This document shows positions 8,758 through 19,071 of a DNA stretch of 54,475 nt, in pieces (positions within the stretch are counted from its first letter, which is position 1; each line of letters opens with the position of its first letter). Under the pieces are notes generated by a model. It did not search any database. It worked only from the letters and a program-made list of their open reading frames with translations, and had not been told where the DNA came from. The stretch is from Desulforudis sp. Its GTDB lineage: Bacteria > Bacillota > Desulfotomaculia > Desulfotomaculales > Desulforudaceae. The stretch is taken from the NCBI GenBank assembly GCA_019084485.1, contig JAHRFU010000012.1, positions 1-54,475 on the forward strand, written 5' to 3'. Made by a program: the position numbers and the translations under genes.

Positions 8758-10030
8758 AGGTGGAACCGTCTTCGATCCATCAGCCGGAACACTGCGCGAC
8801 CTGGATGTCCTGATTGAGGACGCCCGGGTGATTAAGGTGGAATCCGGGATTAGCGGTCGGGGGGCTATCGTCCTGGACGCGTCTGGGATGCTGGTTTCGC
8901 CAGGTCTGATTGATATGCACGTTCATCTGCGTGAACCCGGATACGAGTACAAGGAGACCATCGCCACGGGTACCGCGGCGGCACTGAGTGGAGGGTTTAC
9001 AGCCGTAGCGGCAATGCCGAACACCAACCCGGTGGCGGATAACCCGGCGATTATCGAGTTTATCAGGAAGCAGGCTGCGGCGGCCGCCAACGCCCGGGTC
9101 TACCCGGTCGGTGCGATCACCAGGGGCCTGGAGGGGAATGTACTGGCCGAGATGGGGGAGATGCACGCCGCTGGTGCGTTGGCCTTCAGCAATGACGGCC
9201 GGCCCGTGGTTTCGGCCGGGGTGATGCGGCGGGCGATGCAGTATGCTCGGATGGTCGGGGTACCGATCATCTCCCACTGTGAGGATGATACACTGGTCGA
9301 CGGCGGAGTGATGAGTGAGGGCCTGACCGCCAGTGTGCTCGGCCTTAAAGGGATTCCGGCGGCGGCCGAAGAGGTAATTGTGGCGCGTGACCTGCTGTTG
9401 GCGGAGACCACCGGATGTGCCCTGCACGTGGCCCACGTGAGCACCGCCGGTTCGGTACGGCTGATCCGCGAAGCGAAGCGGCGCGGAGTGCCGGTTACAG
9501 CCGAGGCCACAGCGCATCATTTCGTACTCACGGACGAGGCGGTAGCGGGGTACAACACGAGTGCCAAGGTAAATCCTCCCCTGCGGTCCAGGACGGATGT
9601 CCAGGCGGTGCTGGAGGGCTTGGCCGATGGTAGCATCGATGTGATCGCTTCGGACCATGCGCCGCACGCGGATTATGAGAAGGCCGTGGAATTCGACCAG
9701 GCCGCGATGGGACTAGTCGGATTGGAAACGACGCTTGGGTTGGTATTTACCTACCTTGTAGAACCTGGGGTACTGACAGCGGCGGAAGCTCTAACGCGTT
9801 TGACCGCCAACCCGGCCCGGATCCTGGGTTTGCCGGAAACGGTGCTGAAACCTGGGGCCGTGGCGGACATTACGGTTATTGATACCCATTGTGAATGGGA
9901 AGTGGATCCCAACCGTTTCCTGAGTAAGAGTCAAAACACGCCCTTTGCCGGTTTCAAGCTGCGGGGGCAGGCAGTGGCCACCATCGTGGCCGGAAAGATT
10001 CGAAAGCACTCAGGAGTTAGGAGTCAGTAG
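8741..10030 (+). CDS. pyrC: Dihydroorotase (class I)
   Basis: This zinc amidohydrolase cyclises carbamoyl aspartate to dihydroorotate. The metal-binding HVHLREPG is at about residues 60-67. The later histidines in ISHCED and [11 protein letters not shown] and the catalytic aspartate in VIASDHAPH are all present. GTG 8741 is preferred because GTGGGG lies 8-14 bases upstream and gives the family's MKILIKGG-type N-terminus. An ATG at 8732 in the same frame is possible. The start overlaps pyrB by 17 bases. The last residues (HSGVRSQ) come from the left arm of an inverted repeat, suggesting the original C-terminus was replaced or extended by a repeat insertion. Confidence 0.96.
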   Translation: MKILIKGGTVFDPSAGTLRDLDVLIEDARVIKVESGISGRGAIVLDASGMLVSPGLIDMHVHLREPGYEYKETIATGTAAALSGGFTAVAAMPNTNPVADNPAIIEFIRKQAAAAANARVYPVGAITRGLEGNVLAEMGEMHAAGALAFSNDGRPVVSAGVMRRAMQYARMVGVPIISHCEDDTLVDGGVMSEGLTASVLGLKGIPAAAEEVIVARDLLLAETTGCALHVAHVSTAGSVRLIREAKRRGVPVTAEATAHHFVLTDEAVAGYNTSAKVNPPLRSRTDVQAVLEGLADGSIDVIASDHAPHADYEKAVEFDQAAMGLVGLETTLGLVFTYLVEPGVLTAAEALTRLTANPARILGLPETVLKPGAVADITVIDTHCEWEVDPNRFLSKSQNTPFAGFKLRGQAVATIVAGKIRKHSGVRSQ

Positions 10031-10096
10031 TCAGAATGAAAGAACGGGTTACGGTTTGTACGTCTTTATTCTGAATTCTGACTACTGACTCCTGAC
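10016..10096. repeat. Inverted repeat (22-bp arms) between pyrC and carA
   Basis: GTTAGGAGTCAGTAGTCAGAAT (arm 10016-10037) faces its near-perfect complement at 10075-10096, with one mismatch in 22 and a 37-base spacer. Within each arm a motif of the form AGGAGTCAGTAGTCAG is built of short GTCA/GTAG units. The left arm encodes the last residues and stop of pyrC. It could be a REP/MITE-like dispersed element or a hairpin in the polycistronic mRNA. There is no T tract, so it is not a normal terminator. Confidence 0.85.
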
Positions 10097-10124
10097 TACC
10101 TAATCATTACGGAGGTGTTGTTGA

Positions 10125-11207
10125 TTGCAGGCGGTACTGGCACTGGAAGACGGAACCCTGTACTATGGCCGGGCCATCGGGGCTACGGGGGAAAACTGGG
10201 GCGAGGTAGTCTTTAATACCGGAATGGGCGGGTACGAGGGTGTACTGACCGATCCCTCCTACTGCGGCCAGATCGTGGTGATGACCTACCCGCTGATCGG
10301 AAACTACGGAATCAACGCCGAAGACTTTGAATCCAAGAGGTCGTATGTCAGGGGATTTATAGTCCGCGACGCCTGTGCGATCCCGAGCAACTGGCGTTCC
10401 CAGGGTACCCTGGAGACTTTCCTCAGGCAGCAGAATGTTATCGGACTGACCGAAGTGGACACCCGGGCGATTACCCGGCGTATCCGTACCGAAGGTACGA
10501 TGCGGGGAATCATCGCCACGGGCAATGTCGACGGTCGCCTGCTTTCCATACGCGCCCGCGAGGTACCCGACCTCAGCGACCAGCACTTCATCCCGGAAGT
10601 AACGGTGGAGGAGATTCAAACCATTCCCGGAACCGGCGGTCCCCGCATCGCCATCCTTGACCTCGGGGCCAAAGAGAATATCGCCCGCTGCCTCCGCGAA
10701 CGCGGCTGTGAAGTGGTGGTGTTCCCGGCATCGACCAGTGCCGAGACCATCGCCGGGTATCACCCCGATGCGTTGCTGGTCTCCAACGGCCCCGGTGACC
10801 CGCTACGCGCGGATTACGCTGTGGACACCATCAAACAGTTCGTCGGCAAGATACCGCTGTTCGGGATCTGCTTCGGCCACCAGCTCCTGGCGCTGGCGCT
10901 CGGCGCACGCACCTATAAACTGAAGTTCGGACACCGGGGAGCAAACCATCCGGTACAGGATCTGGCTACCGGGCTGATCGCTATCACCACACACAATCAC
11001 GGGTTCTCCGTTGATGAGCAGTCCCTGTTGGATGCCGGTCTGGTGGTCACCCACCGGAACCTGAATGACAAGACGGTGGAGGGCTTTAAGCACCCGGAAC
11101 TCCCGATTGTCGGCATCCAGTTCCATCCCGAGGCCTCTCCGGGCCCCCGGGACGCGAATTACCTCTTTGACGAATACCTTGCACTTCTGCAGCAGGAGGC
11201 GAAGTAG
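10125..11207 (+). CDS. carA: Carbamoyl phosphate synthase small (glutaminase) subunit
   Basis: CarA hydrolyses glutamine and passes ammonia to CarB. The N-terminal CPSase small-chain domain (NTGMGGYEGVLTDPSY, residues 31-46) is followed by a class I glutamine amidotransferase domain. Its nucleophile Cys249 lies in GICFGHQ, and the His/Glu pair is in IQFHPEASPGP near residue 340. The start is TTG 10125, with GGAGGTG (about 10111-10117) upstream. The stop abuts the carB ATG, so the two subunits are made together. The 360-residue length is normal. Confidence 0.97.
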   Translation: MQAVLALEDGTLYYGRAIGATGENWGEVVFNTGMGGYEGVLTDPSYCGQIVVMTYPLIGNYGINAEDFESKRSYVRGFIVRDACAIPSNWRSQGTLETFLRQQNVIGLTEVDTRAITRRIRTEGTMRGIIATGNVDGRLLSIRAREVPDLSDQHFIPEVTVEEIQTIPGTGGPRIAILDLGAKENIARCLRERGCEVVVFPASTSAETIAGYHPDALLVSNGPGDPLRADYAVDTIKQFVGKIPLFGICFGHQLLALALGARTYKLKFGHRGANHPVQDLATGLIAITTHNHGFSVDEQSLLDAGLVVTHRNLNDKTVEGFKHPELPIVGIQFHPEASPGPRDANYLFDEYLALLQQEAK

Positions 11208-14200
11208 ATGCCCCGCAATAAGGACCTGAAAAAGGTGATGGTGATCGGTTCCGGCCCGATCATTATCGGACAGGCCGCCGAGTTTGACTACGCCGGAACA
11301 CAGGCCTGCCGCGCCCTGCGTGAAGAAGGCCTGGAGGTCGTCCTGATCAACTCCAATCCGGCGACGATTATGACCGACGCCAACATGGCGGACCGGATCT
11401 ACATCGAGCCGCTTACCCCCGAGTTTGTGACCCGCGTATTGCGCCAGGAACGGCCGGACGGGCTCCTGCCCACCCTAGGCGGACAGACCGGCTTAAACCT
11501 GGGCAAACAGATTGCCGAATCCGGTGTCTTGGAGGAACTGGGGGTGCGCCTGCTGGGGACGCCCCTGGAGACCATCCGGAAGGCTGAAGACCGGGAACTC
11601 TTCAAGGAGATGCTGCAGGAGATCGGCGAACCGATTCCGGTGAGCACGATCGTCTCCTCCATCGATGGCGCTCTGGCCTTTGCTGGGCAGGTCGGCTATC
11701 CGCTGGTCGTACGTCCCGCCTACACCCTCGGCGGCACCGGAGGGGGCATTGTCAATAGTGAGAACGAGCTGATCAACACCGCGGCCCGCGGCCTCAAACA
11801 CAGCCTGATCCACCAGATTCTCGTCGAACAGTGTGTCGCCGGGTGGAAGGAGATCGAGTTCGAGGTAATGCGGGACGGTGCGGACAACTGTATCACCATC
11901 TGCAGCATGGAGAACGTGGATCCGATGGGCATCCACACCGGGGACAGCATCGTCGTGGCCCCGACCCTGACTCTGAGCGACAAAGAGTTCCAGATGTTAC
12001 GTAGCGCTTCCCTGAAGATCGTCCGGGCGTTGGGTGTGGAGGGCGGCTGCAACATCCAGTTTGCACTGGACCCGAACAGCTTCAACTACTACGTCATTGA
12101 GGTCAACCCGCGGGTCTCCCGTTCTTCGGCCTTGGCTTCCAAGGCCACGGGTTACCCGATTGCCAAGGTGGCCTCGAAGATTGCGATCGGCCTGACCCTC
12201 GACGAGATTCCGAACGCCGTGACCGGTAAAACCCTGGCCGCGGCCGAACCGGTCATCGACTACGTGGTTATGAAGTTTCCGCGCTGGCCTTTCGACAAGT
12301 TCGCCTCGGCCAACCGCCGTCTCGGAACCCAAATGAAGGCCACCGGAGAGGTAATGTCCATCGGGCGTACCTTCGAATCCGCCCTGCTCAAGTCGGTACG
12401 CTCTCTGGAAATCGGCGTGACCGGGCTGGCCCTGCCCGAGGCCAGCGTTATGGACGACGCGCAGATTCGGGCCCGGATCGCCACTCCCGACGATGAACGG
12501 ATCTTCTACATCGCCGAGGGCCTACGCCGCGGTTTTGATATTGACGAAATCTATGCGGAAACGCGGATCGACCGCTTCTTCCTAAACAAGATTAAGAACA
12601 TCACCGACTACGAGCAACGGCTGCGGAGTGCTGGTGCGGAGGGCCTGACCACTGACCTCCTAATGGGTGCCAAGCGACTGGGTCTGTCTGACGGCACGAT
12701 CGCCCAGATGGTGGATCTGGATGAGTCGGAGGTGGAACAGCAGCGGTTGGAGATGGGGGTTAATCCGGTCTACAAGATGGTGGATACCTGCGCCGCCGAA
12801 TTCCAGGCCGAGACCCCTTACTACTACTCGGACTACGAAACCGAAGATGAAGCCTTCAACACCAACGTGCGCAAGGTGGTGGTGCTCGGTTCCGGCCCGA
12901 TCCGCATCGGGCAGGGGATTGAGTTTGACTATTGCTCGGTGCACTCGGTCTGGGCGCTCCGGGAAGAGGGGATTAAGGCGATCACCATCAACTGCAACCC
13001 GGAAACCGTCAGCACCGACTTTGACACTTCGGATCGGCTTTACTTTGAACCCCTGGTTCCGGAAGATGTACTCAATATCTTGCGCAAGGAGAAGCCGGAG
13101 GGGGTCATCGTCCAGTTTGGCGGCCAGACGGCGATCAATCTGGCCAAGCCGATCGCGGAAGCTGGCTTCAATATCGTCGGCACCTCCGTGGAGAATATTG
13201 ACCTGGCTGAGAACCGGGAGAAGTTCGACAATCTGTTGGCCCGACTGAACATCCCCCGTCCGCCGGGAGGCACCGGCTTCTCGGTCGAACACGCCACGGC
13301 GATCGCCGATCGCATCGGATTCCCGGTCTTGGTTCGGCCGTCCTACGTATTGGGCGGACGGGCGATGGAAATCGTTTATAACCATAAGGAACTGCTCGAC
13401 TATATGGCGACCGCGGTTCGAGTCTCGCCGCAGCATCCCGTGTTGGTCGACAAGTACCTGATCGGTAAGGAACTCGAGGTGGACGGCATCTCCGACGGGG
13501 AGACCGTACTCATTCCCGGTATTATGGAGCATATCGAGCGGGCGGGTGTCCACTCCGGGGACAGCATCGCCGTATTCCCGCCGCGCAGCCTGAGCGAAGA
13601 CATCAAGCGGCAGATGGTGGAGTACACCTTCCAACTCGCCCAGGGTCTGAATGTCCGGGGGCTGTTGAATATTCAGTACGTGCTGCACAAGGGTCAACTG
13701 TACGTGATCGAGGTGAACCCGCGTTCCAGCCGAACCGTGCCCTATATGAGCAAGATCACGGGCGTGCCGATGGTGAACCTGGCAACCAAGGTCAGCCTGG
13801 GCAAGACCCTGGCCGAGATGGGTTACCGGGGCGGACTGTGGCAACAGCCCAAATACATCGCCGTCAAGGCCCCGGTCTTCTCCTTCGCCAAGCTTCTGGA
13901 CGTGGACATCTCCCTCGGGCCGGAGATGAAGTCCACCGGCGAGGTGATGGGTGTCGCCGAGAATTATCCCGCAGCACTTTACAAGGCGGCGCTGGCCGCC
14001 GGATATGCCCTGCCGGATTCCGGAACCGCCCTGATTACCGTTGCCGATAAAGATAAGCAGGATGCCCTGCCGCTGGTGAAGAACCTGGTGCGGCTGGGTT
14101 TTGAGATTTGTGCGACCCAGGGCACGGCGAAGATGCTTGAAGCCGAAGGGGTCAAGGTCAGGGTCGCCCGCAAGCTGGATGAGAGTTCGCCGAACATCAT

Positions 14201-14417
14201 CGACCTGATCCGGACGAACCAGATCCACCTGGTGATCAACACCCTGACCAAGGGCAAGGCCCCCGAACGCGACGGCTTCCGCATCCGGCGCGCCGCTGTG
14301 GAGATGGGCGTACCCTGCCTGACCTCGCTGGATACCGCAGAGGTCGTAATCGAGGTGCTGGATGCCAAGGTGGCCGGGGAAGAGGCCCCGATCATCCCCC
14401 TCCAGGAATACGTCTAA
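11208..14417 (+). CDS. carB: Carbamoyl phosphate synthase large subunit
   Basis: This 1069-residue synthetase makes carbamoyl phosphate from bicarbonate, ammonia and two ATP. The two homologous ATP-grasp halves are visible: the first opens with [20 protein letters not shown] near residue 11, the second with [18 protein letters not shown] near residue 560. The C-terminal MGS-like allosteric domain ([18 protein letters not shown] onward) is intact. It starts at ATG 11208 directly after the carA stop. Regulation by UMP or ornithine cannot be read from the sequence. No separate arginine-specific carbamoyl phosphate synthase is in the window. Confidence 0.98.
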   Translation: MPRNKDLKKVMVIGSGPIIIGQAAEFDYAGTQACRALREEGLEVVLINSNPATIMTDANMADRIYIEPLTPEFVTRVLRQERPDGLLPTLGGQTGLNLGKQIAESGVLEELGVRLLGTPLETIRKAEDRELFKEMLQEIGEPIPVSTIVSSIDGALAFAGQVGYPLVVRPAYTLGGTGGGIVNSENELINTAARGLKHSLIHQILVEQCVAGWKEIEFEVMRDGADNCITICSMENVDPMGIHTGDSIVVAPTLTLSDKEFQMLRSASLKIVRALGVEGGCNIQFALDPNSFNYYVIEVNPRVSRSSALASKATGYPIAKVASKIAIGLTLDEIPNAVTGKTLAAAEPVIDYVVMKFPRWPFDKFASANRRLGTQMKATGEVMSIGRTFESALLKSVRSLEIGVTGLALPEASVMDDAQIRARIATPDDERIFYIAEGLRRGFDIDEIYAETRIDRFFLNKIKNITDYEQRLRSAGAEGLTTDLLMGAKRLGLSDGTIAQMVDLDESEVEQQRLEMGVNPVYKMVDTCAAEFQAETPYYYSDYETEDEAFNTNVRKVVVLGSGPIRIGQGIEFDYCSVHSVWALREEGIKAITINCNPETVSTDFDTSDRLYFEPLVPEDVLNILRKEKPEGVIVQFGGQTAINLAKPIAEAGFNIVGTSVENIDLAENREKFDNLLARLNIPRPPGGTGFSVEHATAIADRIGFPVLVRPSYVLGGRAMEIVYNHKELLDYMATAVRVSPQHPVLVDKYLIGKELEVDGISDGETVLIPGIMEHIERAGVHSGDSIAVFPPRSLSEDIKRQMVEYTFQLAQGLNVRGLLNIQYVLHKGQLYVIEVNPRSSRTVPYMSKITGVPMVNLATKVSLGKTLAEMGYRGGLWQQPKYIAVKAPVFSFAKLLDVDISLGPEMKSTGEVMGVAENYPAALYKAALAAGYALPDSGTALITVADKDKQDALPLVKNLVRLGFEICATQGTAKMLEAEGVKVRVARKLDESSPNIIDLIRTNQIHLVINTLTKGKAPERDGFRIRRAAVEMGVPCLTSLDTAEVVIEVLDAKVAGEEAPIIPLQEYV

Positions 14418-14453
14418 AAGGGGAAACGGGGACAGCAGAATAGAGGTTTGATC

Positions 14454-15242
14454 GTGTCCTTTATTGTAGATGCTGAAATTACTCACAATCGTAAAGTCGC
14501 CGAAGGCTGTTACAACTTAACCTTCCGAGCCCCGGAGATCACTGGCTCGGCCCAACCGGGGCAGTTCGTACACCTGCGCTGCGGTCCCACCCTGGATCCG
14601 CTGCTGCGCCGTCCGCTGGGCATTCAGGGTGTTAAGCGTGAGCAGGAGCTAGTTCAGGTACTGTACCAGATTGTCGGCAAGGGGACGAGACTGCTCACCG
14701 CATTTGAACCGGGCGGACGGGTCAACGTGCTCGGCCCGCTGGGCCGTGGTTTCACGCTGCCTGCCGGTGCCCGCCGTGCGGCCCTGATCGCGGGTGGACT
14801 CGGGATTGCTCCGCTGTGTTTTCTCTACGAAGAGCTCGCTGAACAGGGGATAGCGGTCGAGGTGTTCCACGGGGTACGTTCGGCGGGTCAGGTATCAGCC
14901 CATGACCTGATCCCGGACGGCCGTGTCCTGATGGCGAGCGATGACGGATCACTTGGGTACCATGGATCTGTGGTGAAGATGTTTGAAGACCACATCGGAC
15001 TAGAGACCTTTGACTTCTTCTTCGCTACGGGACCGTCTCCGATGCTCCGGGCGCTCGGCAAGCTTGCTGAGCAGCATAACCTGCCGGGTCAGGTAAGCCT
15101 GGAGGAACGGATGGGGTGTGGTATCGGAGCCTGCCTGTGCTGTAACTGCCGCACTAAGGACAAGGATGAAGACGGGTGGCGGTACAGCCGGGTCTGCGCC
15201 GACGGTCCGGTGTTTCCGGTGGAAGAGGTGGTCTGGCCGTGA
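14454..15242 (+). CDS. pyrK: Dihydroorotate dehydrogenase electron transfer subunit
   Basis: PyrK is the FAD and [2Fe-2S] subunit that lets PyrD (class 1B) pass electrons to NAD+. The N-terminal ferredoxin-reductase-like FAD domain has LRRPLGI near residue 50. The NAD domain carries [20 protein letters not shown] near residue 105. The C-terminal iron-sulfur cysteines lie in [13 protein letters not shown] with a fourth in [11 protein letters not shown]. The frame also allows TTG 14448, with AGAGG nearby; GTG 14454 gives the usual length. The 3' end overlaps the pyrD start by 4 bases, so PyrK and PyrD are translationally coupled. Confidence 0.95.
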   Translation: MSFIVDAEITHNRKVAEGCYNLTFRAPEITGSAQPGQFVHLRCGPTLDPLLRRPLGIQGVKREQELVQVLYQIVGKGTRLLTAFEPGGRVNVLGPLGRGFTLPAGARRAALIAGGLGIAPLCFLYEELAEQGIAVEVFHGVRSAGQVSAHDLIPDGRVLMASDDGSLGYHGSVVKMFEDHIGLETFDFFFATGPSPMLRALGKLAEQHNLPGQVSLEERMGCGIGACLCCNCRTKDKDEDGWRYSRVCADGPVFPVEEVVWP

Positions 15243-16159
15243 TTAATACCGCCGTTGAACTAGCCGGAATCAAGCTTAAAAACCCGGTACTGACCGCATC
15301 GGGGACCTTCGGCTACGGTCACGAGTATGCTAAGTATTTTGACCTCTCCAGGCTGGGAGCACTGGTCGTCAAGACCCTGACGCTGGAACCCCGGAAGGGT
15401 AACCCGCCGCCGCGCATTGCGGAAACCCCGTGTGGGATGCTAAACGCCGTGGGCCTGGAGAATCCGGGTGCCGCCTACTTTGTGCGGGAGATCTTGCCCG
15501 ATCTGAAGCAGTATCCGGTGCCGCTGATCGTCAGCATTGCCGGCTGTTCGGTGGATGAATACGCCACGATGGCTCGCCTGATGACCGCAGCGGGGTCGAT
15601 CGACGCCTTGGAAGTGAACATTTCATGCCCCAATGTTAAGGCCGGAGGCATTGCCTTCGGCACCGTGCCGGAGATGGCGGCCGAGGTGATCCGGGCGGTG
15701 CGTCTAAACACCGACCTGCCCGTCATCGCCAAGCTCACCCCGAATGTGACCGATATCGCTGGTATTGCCGTCGTCGTCGTTGAGGCGGGGGCGGACGCCG
15801 TTTCCCTGATCAACACCGTCACTGGAATGGTCATTGACATCGAAAGACGCCGCCCCGTACTGGCCAATCAGGTCGGGGGCCTCTCCGGTCCGGCGGTCCG
15901 TCCGATTGCGGTACGTGCCGTCTGGCAGGTTTACCGCGCGGTGAAAGTGCCGATCATCGGGATGGGTGGGATAATGGAGGGGCGTGACGCCCTCGAGTTT
16001 ATGCTGGCCGGGGCGCAGGCCGTGGCCGTGGGTACGGCCAACCTGGTTAACCCCACAGCCGCCGATGACGTGGTGCGTGGCATTGAGGAATACCTTGAAT
16101 CACACGGTATCTCCGATGTGAATGAACTGGTGGGGGCTGCCCACGGAAAGGGAGAGTAA
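15239..16159 (+). CDS. pyrD: Dihydroorotate dehydrogenase, class 1B catalytic subunit
   Basis: This FMN-dependent TIM barrel oxidises dihydroorotate to orotate and works with PyrK. Conserved features include [13 protein letters not shown] near residue 21, the [11 protein letters not shown] segment, the catalytic cysteine region [11 protein letters not shown] near residue 130, and the FMN phosphate motif [20 protein letters not shown] near residue 240. The start is GTG 15239, overlapping the pyrK stop as GTGA. A longer open frame upstream in pyrK is not needed. The length of 306 residues is normal for class 1B, and the adjacent pyrK confirms the class. Confidence 0.96.
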   Translation: MINTAVELAGIKLKNPVLTASGTFGYGHEYAKYFDLSRLGALVVKTLTLEPRKGNPPPRIAETPCGMLNAVGLENPGAAYFVREILPDLKQYPVPLIVSIAGCSVDEYATMARLMTAAGSIDALEVNISCPNVKAGGIAFGTVPEMAAEVIRAVRLNTDLPVIAKLTPNVTDIAGIAVVVVEAGADAVSLINTVTGMVIDIERRRPVLANQVGGLSGPAVRPIAVRAVWQVYRAVKVPIIGMGGIMEGRDALEFMLAGAQAVAVGTANLVNPTAADDVVRGIEEYLESHGISDVNELVGAAHGKGE

Positions 16160-16163
16160 CCGA

Positions 16164-16883
16164 ATGAAAGCCGCAGAGCGAATCCTGGTCGCCCTGGACG
16201 TTGACACCTATGCCGAAGCCGAAAGAATTGTTGATCAGCTGCAGGGCAGCGTCGGCGGCTTTAAGGTCGGAATGCGCCTCTTCTACCGCGAGGGGCCTCA
16301 AGTGGTACCCCGCCTCGCCCAAAAAGGCGGGCTTGTCTTTTTGGATCTGAAGCTGCACGACATCCCGCAGACCGTGGCCCAGGCTACCAGAGCCCTGATC
16401 AGTCTCGGTGCGGACATTGTTAACGTACACGCCTCCGGCGGCCTGGATATGATGAAGGCGGCCGTGAAGGCCGCGCGGGAGGAGTCCGAACGCCTCGGTG
16501 TCCGGATGCCCCGTCTGCTGGCCGTGACGGTCCTCACCAGCCTGACCGCCCAAGCCCTGAACAACGAAATCGGCGTGCCCGGTACCACTGATGAGGTGGT
16601 CCTGAAATGGGCGAGGCTGGTTCGTCAGGCCGGGATGGACGGGGTGGTGTGCTCGCCCCGCGAAATCTCCATCATCCGTGAGGCCTTGGGACCCGACTTC
16701 CTGATCGTGACGCCCGGTGTCCGCCCGGTCGACTCGGCGAAGGACGACCAGAAGCGCACCGCCACTCCGGCGGAAGCCATCCGCCTGGGTGCCGACTACC
16801 TGGTAATCGGCCGCCCCATCACCGGCGCTCCCAATCCCCGCGAGGCCGTCCGCCGGATCGGCATCATGGGGTCGGGGCTTTAA
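16164..16883 (+). CDS. pyrF: Orotidine 5'-phosphate decarboxylase
   Basis: The last enzyme of UMP synthesis, a TIM barrel with the catalytic charged network in FLDLKLHDIPQTV (Lys63 and Asp66). The phosphate-binding loop region VTPGVRP and GRPITGA near the C-terminus are also present. The 239-residue length is typical of the Bacillus type. ATG 16164 has AAAGGGAGAG upstream, while an in-frame upstream start would run into pyrD. It is followed by an A/T-rich gap before pyrE. Confidence 0.96.
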   Translation: MKAAERILVALDVDTYAEAERIVDQLQGSVGGFKVGMRLFYREGPQVVPRLAQKGGLVFLDLKLHDIPQTVAQATRALISLGADIVNVHASGGLDMMKAAVKAAREESERLGVRMPRLLAVTVLTSLTAQALNNEIGVPGTTDEVVLKWARLVRQAGMDGVVCSPREISIIREALGPDFLIVTPGVRPVDSAKDDQKRTATPAEAIRLGADYLVIGRPITGAPNPREAVRRIGIMGSGL

Positions 16884-17020
16884 TTTTTTTAATTTCTTTT
16901 GAGGAAAAGGATGCAGGTCACTTTTAATTCCAACATTCAGCACGTTCTTTTATAGAAGAAAGCATGCTTTACTCGAAAAAAGTAGCTGTCAGCTTTTACC
17001 GACATTGGAGGTTGATAATC

Positions 17021-17611
17021 TTGTCGCTATCACCTAAACAGGTTGAGTCTATCCTTGTAGAATGCAAAGCCTTGCTGGAAGGGCACTTCTTGCTCACCTC
17101 AGGGCGGCACAGCGGGCGCTACGTGCAGTGCGCTCAGGTGCTACAGTACCCCGAACACTGCGCAAAACTGGGTGCAGCGATTGCGGACGGCTTCCGTGAC
17201 GCCGAGGTAGACTTGGTTGTGGGGCCTGCCCTGGGGGGAATCCTGATCGCTTACGAGGTGGCCCGTGCGCTCGGTACCAAGTGCCTGTTCGCGGAACGTG
17301 AGAACGGTAAGATGGCTCTGAGAAGGGGCTTTGTAATTGCGCCCGGAACCAAAGTGCTGGTGGTCGAGGACGTAATCACGACGGGCGGTTCGGTACGTGA
17401 GGTGATGGATCTGGTCATGGCGTCCGGTGCCGAAGTAGTGGGCGTGGGTGTCCTGGTGAACCGGAGCGGCGGCAAAGCCGACTTCGGCGTGCCCCTGCAC
17501 GCTCTTCTCAGCCTATCGATCGAGGCCTACGATCCGGCGGACTGTCCGCTCTGCGCCGCCGGGACCCCCGCGGTCAAGCCCGGTAGCCGCAGCATCACCG
17601 GTACTGCCTGA
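17021..17611 (+). CDS. pyrE: Orotate phosphoribosyltransferase
   Basis: This transfers ribose 5-phosphate from PRPP to orotate, giving OMP. The PRPP-binding motif VVEDVITTGGS lies at residues 114-124, and VVGPALGGILIAYE (67-80) and FAERENG (90-96) are conserved. TTG 17021 with GGAGG at 17007-17011 gives 196 residues, beginning MSLSPKQVE. Earlier in-frame starts lack a ribosome site. It closes the pyr operon, about 140 bases after pyrF. No clear terminator follows it. Confidence 0.95.
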   Translation: MSLSPKQVESILVECKALLEGHFLLTSGRHSGRYVQCAQVLQYPEHCAKLGAAIADGFRDAEVDLVVGPALGGILIAYEVARALGTKCLFAERENGKMALRRGFVIAPGTKVLVVEDVITTGGSVREVMDLVMASGAEVVGVGVLVNRSGGKADFGVPLHALLSLSIEAYDPADCPLCAAGTPAVKPGSRSITGTA

Positions 17612-17670
17612 GGAAACAGTAGTGTTTGCCAGTACCCAGCACGGCAGTTTAGGTTTACCCCTGCCGAAGG

Positions 17671-17829
17671 CTAGTCGGATAGAATAGCCTCCCTGATTAG
17701 AATGTCCATAAATAAGTCCCCACTGAACGCAAGTACGTGGTCAACCGTTAACCGGTTCATTAGTTTCAAGACTGCTTCTAATCCCCCTTCGAACAATCGC
17801 ATCAATTCCTTGTCATATTTCAACCCCAT
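17671..17829 (-). CDS. Small hypothetical protein (52 residues)
   Basis: The minus strand between pyrE and the decayed kinase gene holds a short open frame beginning MGLKYDKELMRLFEGG and ending LIREAILSD. Its regular pattern of charged and hydrophobic residues looks like two amphipathic helices rather than random sequence. It contains the phrase LTVDHVLAFSGDLFMDIL. I recognise no family. The ribosome site is weak, the main reason for doubt. It occupies most of the otherwise empty 17612-17938 interval. Confidence 0.42.
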   Translation of the reverse strand: MGLKYDKELMRLFEGGLEAVLKLMNRLTVDHVLAFSGDLFMDILIREAILSD

Positions 17830-17938
17830 TAGGCCATTGTTCCGGTGAATTGTAAATTATGATTTTAGATTCAATAATCTTCGGCAGCTATCTCCAAAAG
17901 TAGACATAAGATGAGAAGGATGACGATTTTTGGACCAA

Positions 17939-18730
17939 ATGCCCCTTCTTTCTTTGATAATGGTGTCCTTTCCCGAAGCAGTCCTGGTCACGGCCCTGGG
18001 TCTGGTGTTGGCAGGATACGACCGCGCTGGCAGCAACTGGTACTCTTTGGTATGATGCAGGCGGGGATAGCCTTCTTGGTGCGACTGACGCCGGTGCCTT
18101 TCGGCCTACATTCCCTTCTACTTGCAGCCACTTCTATTGCCTTTATCCGCCTCGTTATGCGGCTGGACTGGAGAGTGTCGGCGGTGGCCGGGCTGTTGGG
18201 TCTAACTGTCTACGTGGCCATTGAAACCACTGTCAGCCCGCTCCTACTATATATTACGGCCTATTCTCTCTTCTCTGTAATGGAATCTCCCTGTCATCCG
18301 GTTTCTCTTCTTTCTCCCGGAAGCGCTGCTGCTGGGGTTATTTACCTGGCTCTGTCTGCATTTTAATTTCAGGCTGATGGGGCCACCTCCGGGCCACGCG
18401 GTTGACAACGACGACTGGAGTGCCTTAAATAGGTCCTATTTCCTGGTCTACCTGCTCGCCGTACTGGTGCTCACCGCCCTTACGCCCATTAAGATCCAGG
18501 CCATCGGTCGGGCGGTGGCGGACGCTTGCACGGCCCGGAAAACCGCCGAAAACCTTGCACATATCGGAGAGCTTCTCCAACTTGTACGCCGCCAGCACCA
18601 TGATTTCCACCATCAACTCCAAACCGTCTACGGTTTACTGGAAACTGGATATTACGAGGAAGCGCGACAACACATCCGGAAAACGTTCTTCTCCCGGGTG
18701 CCGTTTCATCCTCAGCTATTTGCATTTTAA
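17939..18730 (+). pseudogene. Degraded Spo0B-type sensor histidine kinase (AgrC-like)
   Basis: Three pieces in different frames add up to one protein. The first, from ATG 17939 (MPLLSLIMVSFPEAVLV), is a membrane helix that loses its frame near 18025. The second (about 18030-18285) contains FGLHSLLLAATSIAFIRLV and further membrane segments. The third (about 18285-18730) continues with LPVIRFLFFLPEALLLGL and ends in a Spo0B/AgrC-type dimerisation box, RRQHHDFHHQLQTVYGLLE, with the phosphorylatable histidine. The frame then stops at FAF before any ATP-binding domain. Two frameshifts plus loss of the catalytic domain mean it is not functional as a kinase. An agrB fragment follows, so this was probably an agr-type quorum-sensing receptor or a related sporulation kinase. 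Confidence 0.75.
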
Positions 18731-18795
18731 AGTAATCTCCTGACAAAACACCCCCTCTATCAACCCTCTACATTTTGAGACACCATTTTGATGTC

Positions 18796-18837
18796 TTAGA
18801 CACGATTTCTTACTGGTTAGACATAAATGGTAGACAA
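18796..18837 (+). repeat. TTAGACA direct repeats upstream of the agrB fragment
   Basis: TTAGACA occurs at 18796 and 18817, exactly 21 bases apart, with a third partial copy, GTAGACA, at 18830. A related TAGACATAAGATG sequence lies just before the kinase remnant (17900-17912). Two-turn spacing of direct repeats is the arrangement bound by LytTR-type regulators such as AgrA. That such a regulator binds here is inference. Confidence 0.4.
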
Positions 18838-18909
18838 GGTATTAATTTCCGTTCTAGTATATAGCAAAGACAGCTGGCTACAAGAGCTGATTTCGGGAGG
18901 CGGTTTGGG

Positions 18910-19071
18910 ATGAATCTCCGTCAAATGGCGACCGGATTATCATTGTATCTTGTACGGCAGGTGGATTTGCCAGAGGAGAGGGTGGATTCCCTACGTTTTG
19001 GTCTGGAAATTATCATCGGCAGCGGCGTATTGGAGCATTGCTGTCACAGGCCAAACATCCTTTGGGAATGA
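18910..19071 (+). pseudogene. Truncated AgrB-like peptide processing protein (5' fragment)
   Basis: ATG 18910 follows GGGAGG (18895-18900) and encodes a 53-residue product whose first 42 residues resemble the N-terminal amphipathic region of AgrB (LYLVRQVDLPEERVDSLRFGLEIIIGS). AgrB is the membrane protease that processes the AgrD autoinducer peptide. The similarity ends at the point where the membrane domain should begin, and the frame stops at 19069-19071. The catalytic histidine and cysteine are missing. The good ribosome site suggests a recent deletion that fused the agrB start to unrelated sequence. Confidence 0.6.

Noticed and set aside
12660-14486. A 608-codon open frame antisense to carB
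   Set aside because: It is the codon-bias shadow of a GC-rich gene and has no protein-like features; carB is certain.
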